Below, piece by piece: positions 12,561 through 24,901 of a stretch of DNA of 64,000 nucleotides (positions within the stretch are counted from its first letter, which is position 1; the number at the start of each line of letters is the position of its first letter). The notes under the pieces were generated by a model. The model did no database searches, had not been told where the DNA came from, and saw nothing but the letters and a program-made list of their open reading frames with translations. The stretch spans positions 11,144,948 through 11,208,947 of the forward strand of contig NC_133948.1 of the NCBI RefSeq assembly GCF_031877795.1, read 5' to 3'. A program made the translations under genes and the position numbers. This stretch comes from Strix aluco (Eukaryota > Chordata > Aves > Strigiformes > Strigidae).

Positions 12561-15500
12561 TCAATTAAAATGGAAGCGAGAGTAAATAGTATGTGCTTAT
12601 ACACACTCCTGCTGCGTTTCTTTTTTTAATAAGATTAACTTCTTGCAATTTCAGTGAAACTCAGAAATATTTACATTACCATTCTAATGCTCGGTTTGTG
12701 TGTATGGTCACATGTCAGTAATGACAACTCAAATACAAAGACAGCACAGTGTAGCAACTGTCATGTTATCTGGTACTATGAAAACAAATGGAAAAATAGC
12801 TGTAAAGAATATGAAAATATAGAAATGTTATTTCCAAGTGCGGAGTGTCTGCTGAGGAAGAGGGAGAGAGGAAAAGCACAGTGTTTCTCCTAAAATATGT
12901 GCCTGATTCAACAAGGTACCTAAACATAAATATAAATGACTACCATTGATTTCAATGAAGATAGTGAATAGCTATATTTCACCGTAGGCTTACACAGTAT
13001 ACAATCTCTTCAGTGACCTAAAGTATTTCTGCAACTAAAATTTCCATCGAAAAGAGGTGCTTTAAAATAAATAAACTTAACTTCCTCAGTATTTGCAAAC
13101 TCAAAACTTCACTGTTAACCACTGAAAAATGCAAAAGGTCAAAGGAAGGTGAAGTATCTCTGCTGGTAAAAATTTCAGCCCAAATTAAATTTGTGGGAAA
13201 CTGAGTCACTATAAAGAATAGGCTTGGGTATGGTAGGGTGTGCAAATAAAATGACAATATAACATGAGGTTTTGATAACAAATCAATCAGAGTAAACAGG
13301 AACAAACTATAGTTTTAAAGTTGTGCTACATTAATTTGAGAGCAGTACTAAGGAAGTCAAAATTCCCTAATTCTCCCTGAAATTATGATGGATATGGCAT
13401 ATAGATGAACTTTGGAGAGCAACTGGCTTTATCTACATAAGTTCCAGGAAGGGAGCTCATAAAATGAAGTTCTGCTTAGTGATACCTGTCCTTGTGTGAT
13501 CCCGGGGTAAGGCGTTTGTAAAGAATATGTTTGACAGCTTTTCTCCCCTATCCTCAGTGGTTGATATTGTTCCAGGAATCCTGGTGGCTTTCAGAACAGT
13601 AGCAGCAGAATTGGTGATATTTACTGAATGTGATGGACTGGAAGCTGGCTCATTCTTGGTGGGTTCTGTATCTGGGATTTGTCAATGTTTTTACACACCT
13701 ATTTAATAATCACACCATTGTTTTATTGGTTAAATCAGAAGGGTTAAAAGTACTGAATTATGTATCGGAGTTTTTCAGTTAACCATTTATCTTCCATTTC
13801 TTATCCATAAAATGGAAACAGCTTGTCCAAAAACCACCCCACTGCCCCAGCGGTCACTGAATTTGAAGCTAGGACATTTTCATATATATTACATTGTTTA
13901 TAATTTTATCTTCTAACCAATTTTCGTTAAAATTATGGCTTTTTTCATTTTGAGTGAATGAATATTAATATCCACTAGGAATCACTCCTATAGTTGAGTT
14001 AAATGAGCAATACAGAAGGTCACCTGAGTTTTTGTCATGGTGTGTAACACAGAGCTTCCCATGAGCAGAGTTCTGGAGAAGACTAAGAAGTGTCTGCTCA
14101 TGTAAGTGTAGAACATGCTCAGGTTTTTGGAGAGTCCTTAGCTCTGATTGCTGAGAAATTGGGATAATTCAGTGCAGCAAAACAAGGGGTTTTTTTCTAA
14201 TAAAAACTTACTTGGATTTTTCAGTTTTTCCTCATTCCCCAGTTGAAATTTCCTGTGTCTTGTAACCATTTAACAATATGTTACTAACCATCCATTATGT
14301 CCTGCCTTAGTCTCTTTTAGATGAAAGAGCCATGCAAAAAAAGAATTCGCCAACCCCTGTGACTGAATTTGAGCGATAATGTCAATAGAATTAACACATT
14401 GCCATTGTTGAATGGTCTCCTGTGGCTATATAAACATCAAGGTAACACATTTCTAAAGCAGAAGATATTGCTGCCGTGATACTGTTGTTTTGATAATATT
14501 TCCTTACTGCCAGAATACTGATGGAGATTTATTATTTTGCCTGGTGGAGGATGATGTTGGAAAAAAAATACTGATTTTTCTGCATTTCTTTTTGATGAAT
14601 TCTGGTTTATTTGCTGAAGAAAATCTATTATATTGTTGGGCTAAACATGAAGTGAGAGTCCAAGTACACTGAGGTTTATTTAAGATGACCTGTTATTGGC
14701 AAGTACATTTAAATGACATCTCTCTTAAGGGCCTAATTCCATTTCAGAAGACCACCTTCTGGGAAAGCTGGGGCAGAACTGCCTTCAGGAAACCCAGGAT
14801 TCTTCAGCCTAGGGAGAGCTTGCTTGAGAATAATAGTCTCCTTAACTGGCTTCAGCCATTAGCATAACTTTCATCTCTGGGAACAGAAATAGACTGAGGC
14901 TTAAATGCTTTTGGTATGTTGCTGAGTAAAATGTTAGTAAGATGCAAGTTTCAGGTTTAACTTTGAGGATGGCAAACAAATCATGAGGCCAGGCTAGTCA
15001 GAAAACTTTTTAACTGTGATAAATCCCACTGTAGGCTCATTGCCACTGTCTCACCTAATGAAAGAGGGAAATAACTAATGTGGATGTTGCACAGAAACTG
15101 TTTGTAATTCCTTCTGTCACAGAACCGTTGACAATGGCTGTGCTACAGAAGCCAGAGCTGGTCAGTTAGGACATGCAGGTAACAGTTATGATTTTTTTTT
15201 TTTTATCATGAGTTTCCTGATCCTGGTTGCAAATAGAAAAAGAACCTGTATTTCTGCAGGTATATTTTCATTTGTATTCGGGCAAGCAAAAATTCAGGCA
15301 GTAAGTGCTAAACCAGAACCTGACAAGTTCCCTTCCTAAATACCCCTTGTTATGTGAGTTTTACTTCTCTGCAGTCACCTTTAAACAATGGTTCAGTGGG
15401 TTTGCTGCATTTCTACTAATCAGAGACCATGATCCAGGTGGGAAGTCAATCTCAAGGTTGACCTCACTAGGCAAAGGCAGACCTATTCCTCTCCAGATTC

Positions 15501-16430
15501 CATGAGACATACCCACTGCCTCTACCACAGCTAGATCAGTTCTGGAAAAAATGTTTGCAAAGCTGAATCTGGCACTTTCTTAACATTAGGGCTGAAACAG
15601 AAGAGAGGGACGTATTGTCCATCCCAGTTGGCTGGTTGTTGCAAGAACAGCTCTAGGTTGGATTTCTCAAAGGAGAAGACCTCAGCACAAGGAATGTTCT
15701 GTTTCTGGACTGCTCCTGGGTAACATGGGATAGAAAAGAAAGTTGTGATGGAAGGAGGGAGGAGCTGCCAGTGGCAGGTGTTTGTCAGGACACGGAAAAA
15801 TGGCTTGGTGAATCATGAACTCTGTGCAGGAGTTAAATAAGCTAAGTGAACATGGTTTGTGTAAACCAAAGTCCTTTTTTCTCCCTTGAGGGCTGTTTGA
15901 AGCTCTCTGAAAGCAGAGGGGAGAACAGCTAGTAAACTTTGTGCTTCAGAATTGCAGAGAAACTGCTTCTTTCATCCCTGGATCAATCTTTTGTCAGCCC
16001 TAGCACAATGGTTGATGGCTTTAGCGCATCTCCACTGTCACCCGGAGGCACTTCTTAGGAAATGAAACCCACTGGGTCAATAACTTGACACCTTTCCCCA
16101 TCACTCTGGCCTAGGCTAGGAGTGGGGAAGAGGAGTGCTCTACCAGGCTCAGCAATATTTAGATTGCAGTCACATCTCCCTTGGGAGTCAGTAGCTGGTC
16201 TTTTATGAATTATTCCTGTGGAAATACAGAATTCTATTTTTGTAAATCCTCAGCTGGGTACAAAAGCTGATGGCAGGGTGCCTGAGCCCAGCAACAGGAT
16301 ACCAATGTCAGAAGCATGCACAGCCTGTTGCATTTTTTATTTTCTTCACTGTATCTTACCTTTCATGTTTTCCCTTTTCTTTGTACCCTTACTTTTCCAT
16401 ACATTTTCCCCCCACCTACCCACTTTCTCT
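12561..16430. other. Intergenic, AT-rich, no gene recognised
   Basis: No credible exon, RNA gene or mobile element is seen. Around 13,790-13,830 there is a short TTATCCATAAAATGGAAAC stretch reminiscent of the MIR core, too short to call. Confidence 0.5.
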
Positions 16431-16431
16431 C

Positions 16432-16453
16432 TTTTTTTTTTTTTTTTTTTTTT
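16432..16453. repeat. Poly(T) run of about 22, possibly a poly(A) tail on the minus strand
   Basis: A long T run preceded by a pyrimidine-rich stretch (16,370-16,431). On the minus strand it would be a poly(A) tail following a 170-base segment (16,454-16,620) that is open in one frame. No target-site duplication could be established by eye. Confidence 0.7.
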
Positions 16454-16689
16454 GGCAAGTACCAGGATCTCCTGAGTTATGGAGCCCTTCTGCACTTCTT
16501 CTCCAGGGTTCTTCAGGAAACCTGTCTGCAGATGGCTCACAGCACTAGTGCCAAAATGAGCACCAGCCTTGCAACAGCTGCAGCTTTGACCAGCGGCAAA
16601 TAACACCAGTGACAATGCCAGGTGGGAGAAAATGGTCCATTGTCTGAGTCAGCTAATATGCTCATGATTTTATCACCTCAGACTGTAGT

Positions 16690-16713
16690 TGTGTGTGTGT
16701 ATATATATATATA
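16690..16713. repeat. Short TG/TA microsatellite
   Basis: GTTGTGTGTGTGTATATATATATATAC-like alternating dinucleotides. Confidence 0.85.
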
Positions 16714-19700
16714 CTGTGAGACCTAAATATCTAGCAGAAAATCTTGTGGGGAAAATTCAGCATGATTGCCGTAGTTTATTTATTGTTAACTTACACAAGT
16801 CTCCATCAAGATTCTGAACAAAAGGCAGGCCTAACCACTGCCCAGGATTGTGGTCAAGGTTCGAACCTGAGCATGAAAGATTCTTTTTGCATTTCACTTG
16901 ATTTGTACTTTGACTCCCTTCTGGATGATCAGTGTTTCAGCTCTGGAGCCCTCTTAAAATACTTTGGCAACTTTGAAATGTATCAGTGTACGGTGTGATC
17001 AAATTATCTCAGAGGACAGGCAGAACTACTGTCCCAAGAGACAAATGAGGATGAAGGGAGTGGGTAGAGAGGAAGACTTGATGTGTTGGGTTAGCTGTCC
17101 AGCATGTTCTGTTGACAGTTGCACTTTTTTGCTTTGTGGAGCACTGAGTAAGTTCTAGTATCAACCCTGAAGTGACAACACTTAGTTCTGCTCTCTTCTG
17201 CTCTGCAGAAGCATGATCCCTCCTTGCAACTACTAGCTTCAGGTCTGGACCCGCACTCTGTTTCCCCAGTGCTGATGAATGTCATACCTTTGGACAGTGC
17301 CCACTACAAGTGAGAAGCTGTTGAGAAAGCTGATCCCCCTTTCCCCAGATGTTTCATCCAGATTCTCTAGCTCTTAGGAGATGCTGGAAGAAAGAAACGG
17401 TCTCTTTCCAGGGAATTAAGATCACCAGTAAAGCTCTGAAGCAGTGTGATCATGTAAGAGAAGCCTGGACATTTCCCTCTGCTTGGATCTGTGTCAGATG
17501 TGTAGTGCTGTAATCCACAGTCCATAAGTAAGCCCTGGTTACGTTGCACTGGGAAGCAGTCTGTTCATATGCCAGTAGAACGTACGTTCTCCTTCATGGT
17601 CCCAAAATTCATTTAGTATTCATTTGAAGAATCATAGGAATAGGAGATGAGCAGGTATCTCAGAGCCTTCTTTGCTGGTCATGCAAAGGCAGGATTATTC
17701 TCTGCGATACCACTGGTTTGTGCAAAAATAATTTAAAAGTCTAGTACAATAAGGACTTTGCCTGTTATTCTGTGAACAGGCTGCCCTTGCACAGCCGGTA
17801 TGTTTTTTCCTGGCTACTCAAATTGCATCTTGCTCATTTTCATCCCTACTAATGAAGATAATTATATCCCTTTGTAGCATATTAATTCCTCTGTCATCTG
17901 TATGTTTACACCCTGCAGACATGTTCATTTCTTCTTTGTGCACAGAGCCATCAATCAATGAAGCTTTACTTACCAGCTCTTCTCATCTTTTCTGATGTTC
18001 AGTTCATCCAGTCTCCCTCCAATTCCCCAGTAGCTTTGATAATGAGGCAATAAGAATTGCATGTAGTTTTACCAGTTTGTTTTACAGCAGACTAGCAGAA
18101 AGAAGCCCTGCCACTTCCCTGCTCAAACTATATGCTATTTTCACATATGCATCCTGTGTTTATATTTGGCTGCTTTTGTTTCCTTGTTGGAAATAAAAGC
18201 ATCACACTGCAGAAAACTGTATGAACTATCTCTCTATATTGTAGCCTCCTTAATATTACCATGTTTTTTATAGGTGGATATGGCTGAATATCACTGTCTT
18301 CAAAAGAAGAATTTAAGTGATACTAAGCAACTCTTAGGGGAAAATCTGGAGAGGGGGCACGGAACTGCAGAAGTCAGCAATTCCTCCCTTAAACAACTCC
18401 TTGACAATATGATGTGAAGGGAGAAAGAGTAGTTCCATCCTGGAGAGGAAATACAAGACAAAGAGGTTAGAAAGACATAATGAGGGACCATGAATGGGCT
18501 TAGATTTCAAATTTTTGCCCAGGTTTCTGATTATCTAAACCAGTCCTCACAAGCTGCTGTCATAACTTCTCCACTCTGTCCTATAGAGCACAAGCGCTCT
18601 TTAAATCTGGTAGGCTCCCTCTGGCCCATGAGCATTAGTTGAAAATGAAGTAGAATGCTAGCAACTTCTCCAAAACCGTAACTGAGTGCAGGGATGCAAG
18701 CAGGTTTGATACCATTGCCCAGTCCTCCTGATTGTTTATGTTGTCTTTGGCTCCAGATCATTTTGCACTTGGTGTGCAAATACCAGCCCAGGTTCCATGT
18801 TGTGCTGAACAGCATGGACACCTGCACCTTACTCTGGAGCACGATAGCTGCCTTTATATTCCTATAAGTGATCTTTATGGCCGTGGCAGCCTATCACAAT
18901 TCCAAGGTGACCTTTTTAATCTCCTTTTTTTTACTCCATCCATCTTTGACTTTGCATGTGACAAAGGAACATCTCTCAATGCAAAATGTGCATAAGCAGG
19001 GAGAGAGAGATGGGCAGTTTGGACTCTAACACCGTTAAGTTAGAGTATATATACAAATTAAGTTAAGTTACAGTATGTATACAGTTATTATAATTGATAT
19101 TTTTTCCTATTTTAGACATAATAAAAACTGCCAGAATTCTGCAATGGAATTTTGCCACAGCTTTGTCCAGTAGAAACCTTTGGAACCTCAGACCATTGCA
19201 GTGGGTTGTTCCCCGGAGTGCAGTAGTATTCTCAACATTTCTTCTTCTGAGATTGCTTCAGGTTAGCTATTGATCACCCAGAATTCATGTGGCAGGAACA
19301 TCGTGGAGAGGTAGGAAAATTAAATGCTGAACTGTCCTGTCATAACCAGTCCTTAACAAATACATGTGAAACATATCTAAAGACTTGTTTGATCTTGCTG
19401 CCTGTTTTTGCCTCCTAATAATTTTTTTTAACCCAGTCTCCTGGTTTCATTCCGACTTGGCAGAAGTGTTGAAGTCACACAGATGAGTCAGGTCCTATGG
19501 GTTTCTTGAAAATGCTCTGTCTGAGGGAATGGCTGCAATGTGAGTTAACATAATAGTAGACAACTGAGAATCCAAACAGGAAAGCTCCTTTTTAAATGCC
19601 TCAGTCAGGAGAAAAGCATCAGTTGAAGCTCAGGATGGGCCACAAGGTGCATGTTGTAGTAATGCACAAGTGTGAGCATTCTTTGCACCCTGTGATGATC

Positions 19701-22700
19701 TGGCTGTTTTGGTTTTTTGCCTTATTAAGAGGAAGAAACTGAGCAGCACCAAGCAGTAAAGCAAGCTAGCAGCGAGGAGGAGGAGTGCTATGAGCTCCTT
19801 GGCAGTAAATCCAAACTTGCATTGCAGGCAGACTTAATTCTCACTGAATCTGGACCCGGCAGTAGCTCCCTGCAGAAGCTTAAACCAGTAACTGCAGTAT
19901 TAGGGGGTGGCAAAACCAGTGACATCATTGTTGATAACCATCTAATCTGTGCACACAAGGATTGCTTGCTCTCAAATACGACTTCAGTTTCCTCCTGCGC
20001 ACTCCCCAGCACTCTTCTTAGCAGAATTTAAATATTTCTGTTGAATTTACATTATATTGTTGTTTGTATCTACATTTGGTTGGCAGGCATAGATTAGGTT
20101 GTAAAGTGCCAGTCATTTAAAAACAGTTTTGCCATCACAAAAGCAAAGATTGTGTTTTTAAGAATGGTACCTATTTTGTGTGTGCTAGTGGTCGTTAGGT
20201 TAGAGAGGAGAAAAATCTAAGTAATTTATGCCTAAATCCTCAGTCCAAGTGGATCTTGTCTGTATAACTGTTCGAATAGCTCAAAGCCATGTGTCGTCCC
20301 TTGGTTTCTCAAGGAATTGCAACCAATGTATTTAAATCATTCAAGTGCCTGATGTTCTTAACAACTTAGAAGCATTTGTCCGCTATAGTAGGGCTAATTT
20401 TTAATTTATTTTTCTAAACACATCTACCCAAAATGATGCTAGGCTTTTATATTCACAGCAGGGAGCATTGTGAGGTTTAAATATCCCTTTAATCACTAAG
20501 GATGTAATAAAAACAAGAAGAGTTCTTTGAGCTACAGAGTGTTACCCAGGGAAAAATCTACTCTGGAGCTTACAAATGTGAGCTGAAGAGACAAACTGGG
20601 CAATAAAATCCACAACTACGGACCAAACCGGCTAAAAGTTGGTCTGTGGCTGCCCATCAGGAGCTGAGACTTGGAGGGGGGAAAAGGCCATTCAGCACCT
20701 CTAGAGCCATAAGAGTCAGGTCATAAACATTTCACAATCTGCTGGGTAGGGGGGAGGGAGCCATGGGTCTGTGATCCTGCCTGGAGCTTGTACCCTGGCC
20801 CATGACTGCAACAGAGAATGAGTATGAGGAATTTGCCTATAGGAGAAGAATGGAGGAAAAAATCTAGAGGGATTAGGGACTGCAGGAAAAAGTGCTAGCT
20901 GTGATTGATTATGTCAATTCATGTATGTTTATGATAGCCTGATCCCACTGCTGCTTTGAGGAATGCATGAAAACTGACAGGTGCTTTTTTTTTAATTGGT
21001 GATGTTGAAGGATTCTGACCTGGATACTGTTACTGTGGACTCCAGTATCGTTTTGCTAGAAGGGGATGAACAAGTTGGGTAACAAAAAGTAGAGCTCAGA
21101 GTTTATCCAAGGACTTTCTGCTTAAAATGAATATATATTTCCAGCTCTTTGTTACTGACTTCAGACTTTCCTACAGATTATGTATGTCCCATCATAATGC
21201 TCTATCTCAGCTTTCGAAAACTGTCTTGCGTGATGTACTGCATGAATCTGTCTTGGCGTTCATTTTATGGGAGATCCTATAAATAGCTCAGCTCAGACTC
21301 TACAGGTTAGTTAGACATCCTGTGGGTTTAGTTCCCTTCTTCCTCTGAGATATATGTGCAGTTGTATGTATCCTATGGCTATATAATTTTTTGGTAGTTA
21401 TTTTTGATGTTGGAGGAACTGCGCTCTACTCAACTCTGTAGAGCTCACAACAGTTTTTATTTTTAAAATCCAAAACCTTTAAATCTTAACAATTTTCATT
21501 TGCTCTTTGAAGATAGTTCCTTTGGGTGGGAATTATACTGTTTATTGGTTTCCTGTTTTGATTAGAACCGTACTGTGATGAAGTATATGGAAACTTCCTT
21601 ATGAAACTGATAGAATAAATCTGTCTTAGCAAAACAGAGTAACTTGCAAATTGACTTGCATGATTGAAGTCTGGCTTTTTACCTGTTTCATGGCTTTACA
21701 AATGCTTGTGCACCAACAAAAATAATCTTTTGCAGAAGTCTAAGTAGCATGACACTGTATCTGCAATCTCCAAAGTCCAAAAAGTTTCAATAAAAGCTGC
21801 TGGGTTTGAGCTGCTGCTTTTTCCTGAAAACGTCAGCTTTTTTAACTGAGATTGCTGAAGCATTGTCAGCTGGGCTTCTGTTCAGCAAAATCCATTCTGC
21901 TCAGGACTTTTTTCTGGTCTCAATTCATGGTTAAGTAAACTGCCAGCAATTTTTAAGCTCTGCATGATGCTCCTCTTTGCATATGAGTGTGTGCGCATGT
22001 GTGTAAGTATAAAAGTATTTATGTATGAGTGTTAAGCTGGAGCTATTTGCTGTCTGTTTTCTAAGGCTGATCCTTTGTGGCTCCTGATGGAGACCAGCGG
22101 GTTCTGGCAGGGTTGCTGCGTCCCCAGGTGCGGGGAGGAAGAGAGATGCAGGAGAGGAGAGGCAGCGCTTGCATCGTGCTGCTTCGTGGCCCTTTGCTGT
22201 GTTGCAAAGCTGCTCTTGGCGCTGTGAAGTCCTTTCAGTATGTATTTTTTGTGGATTTGAGTGGGACAGAGTGCTGAGCTGTGTCTGGGAAACACAATGT
22301 GTTAGCAGGAAAACAGTGCACCTAACATCAGGAGTCTGTGAAAACTTGAAAGAGCTCTAGACAGAAATATTTTGCATTTGACTCTGGACTGTAGCCTTTG
22401 AGGCCAAACTCAGCCTTCAGTGTTAAGTGGCTGCTAAGTATTTCCCTTCTTGTCTCAATGCTAACTGCTGGGAGAAGGGTGCATATTCCAGGAGGGCTGG
22501 GGAGGGCGGATATGATAAAGGGGAGACAGAAGAGCATCCTCTTTTTCTTCAGTTGGGGAGCATAGCTTTGTGGCCAGATACCTCAGTCCACAACCCTGCA
22601 AGAGAAAAAGCCTTGTGTTAAACTTAAAATGTACAACTTTTCATTTACATGAGCCACTTTCACATGTTCCCTTACAAAACAGATCCCATCACTGCTGAAA

Positions 22701-24883
22701 TACAAAAAAATCCTTCAGGGTGGGGCGAAGTCTTGTGGCCATTCCCCGCAGCACACTGCGCCTGGGCCCGGGGATCCTGAATTAGCGTGGAGCTGTTACC
22801 AACAGGCCCTCTCCAACCGACTGTTTTGTTTTGCCAAATGTGATTTTTGCTTTTTGAGAACACAGGGAAGGTTTGGGGTGATACAGTTTGGGGCTCAGCA
22901 TGGGGTTTTCAGCCCTGCAGAGGTCTGCCTTCTGCAGGGCCCCAGGGTAGGAACGTCTGCATAGCAATGCACATTTAACATGCCTGAAAACACCAGACAA
23001 CTTTTTCCAGGAAAAAGCAATCAAACCAAACTGTGAAAAGGGGGGAAAAAGGTGCCACTTCCCACCATCAGAAGAAAAATGCTGTGTTACATGAGCTGCC
23101 ATAAGGAACAGGGTAGGAACTGTTCCTTATGCTACCACATGATAGGAAATTATATGTACTACTTCTTCAGAGGATCTCAAAACACTTCGCAGGCTTTTAC
23201 CATTCCTGTAGCCACCCACAGACTTGCTCATAAAGCTGCCCAAATTCAGGCTGTGCCCATGCTGCCAGAGCTCAGCCGCTCTGTCCTGACCGACCCTGCT
23301 CCGTTCGCTCGGTCAGCTCAGTGCTGTCTGAGGAGTTGCACTTGTATTCCCTTTTTTTGTGTATGAGATGTCAGTCACTAACAAGGACGAGGAGTCACAT
23401 GCTTCGAGGCTGGCACAGTCATAGGAGCAATAGTTTCATCAGGCTTTTTCTCTGGAAAAAACAGCTTTTCCCCATGGCCCTGTGTGAATAATCAGGCCCC
23501 GTTTGCTCCACGATGAGCTGAGCCTGTATTTAAGGGGCAGGTTCCTGGATTCTGAAACTGTCTGGAGAGTTTGAGGCCACATCATGTTTTTAATTAAGTA
23601 TGAAAATAAGTAGCTATCACTGTAGGGCTATCTATTTATTTTATTTTGGGTCCTGTTAATGACACACTGTCTTTCCACATTTTCAGTATTCATCCCGTGC
23701 AGATGGCAGAGTATCCTACATAAAGAGTTGCCAAGATGCTCTGGGACTGTGGTCTGTGTGTGCCAGGTGGGAATCTGCTAAATGAGTCACATTTAAATGG
23801 CAGTAAGGCTATCTTCATGTTTCAGAGGAGGGTATCTCTTAAATGCAGTTTACACTTCCCCATGTTACTTTTTCTCACTTGTGAAAACTCAGGCAGACAA
23901 CACTTCTTCACTTAAGCCCAGTTTTATTAAAGCTGATATGATAACGCTTTCTCACAACCGTGTTCACAGAGGGAAGCCTGCAGGGGTTGGATGACTGGCT
24001 CTGCACCCAAGTCCTGATACACATGAGCAATAATCCAAGACTGGTTCCTTCAAAAGATTTTCTGTTGCATTTCAGCAGTCTCCCAGGCAGTAACTTTACG
24101 CCTTGCACTTGAGCTTGCTCTCAGGGCAGAATGCTGTCCTGGACGTTCTGCCTGGGCTGAGGTGGTGGTGCATCCTGTGCCGACTCAGGTGCTGCTAGCC
24201 AAAGCCTCCTGCTAGCCAACACACGCTGTCTGCTCTCCCGCAGTGTGAGCCCCAGACACCAGCCGGGGGGGCGAGGGGATCGCTTCCTCTGGGCGAGCTC
24301 CCGGTTCAGGAGGTAGGAATGGGGGAGGGTGCCTGGGCAGAGCGGTTCCCTGCAGGGTCCTCTTGGGTATTAAGGGTTAAAGCTTCACTTAAGGCGGAGA
24401 AGTGCCAGAAAACATTTGCCTTACTGCAAAACCCAGAGGGGAATGTTTCTTTCTAATCATCTCCTCAAAGAGATGCAAAGCAAAAGCTCTTGACCTCTGC
24501 TTTTGTCATCACACATCCCCTCCCTTCTGCACTGCCCTACCTGTCTCCTGCAGCATAGCAGGAGAGCCTACTGTTAGAGCTAGGCACAGCAGGATTTTTA
24601 CCTGCTGCTGTAAATGAGCTTGGAGCAGAGCTGTGTATGTCACTGATTTACACGTGTCAGATCCACTCTCTCTCCCATCCCCTTCCACACCCCCAGCCGG
24701 CAGTTTGCCGGCGAATTGTTGGACACCAGGACACTGGGCTCTGACTGCCCAGCAAACTGCCTGAGGGCGCTCCATGGACAGACAGCCAGGAGGGTAATGT
24801 GCTAAGTTCCCCCTTTGCTAGTGATGGATTTCCTGGGGATTGCTCCTGTTAGCCACGCTTTCCAGCAATAGTAACAAATTAAC
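16714..24883. other. Intergenic or distal TBX6L 5' region, no gene recognised
   Basis: No supported exon. Around 19,730-19,830 an AAGAGGAAGAAACTGAGC stretch faintly resembles the antisense MIR core and is not called. Around 23,150-23,230 GGATCTCAAAACACTTCGC resembles an ancient SINE tail, also weak. A CpG-containing patch lies at about 24,240-24,310. Confidence 0.45.
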
Positions 24884-24901
24884 TTTTTTTTTTTTTTTTT
24901 T
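24884..24901. repeat. Poly(T) run
   Basis: About 18 consecutive T between GTAACAAATTAAC and TACTTGTAAA. No element body recognised. Confidence 0.8.

Noticed and set aside
17625-17660. GAAGAATCATAGGAATAGG resembling CR1-flanking sequence
   Set aside because: Too short, no further CR1 sequence on either side.
24771-24795. ATG with a nearby GTAATG donor as a TBX6L first exon
   Set aside because: Exon phase would be 2, but phase 1 is required.
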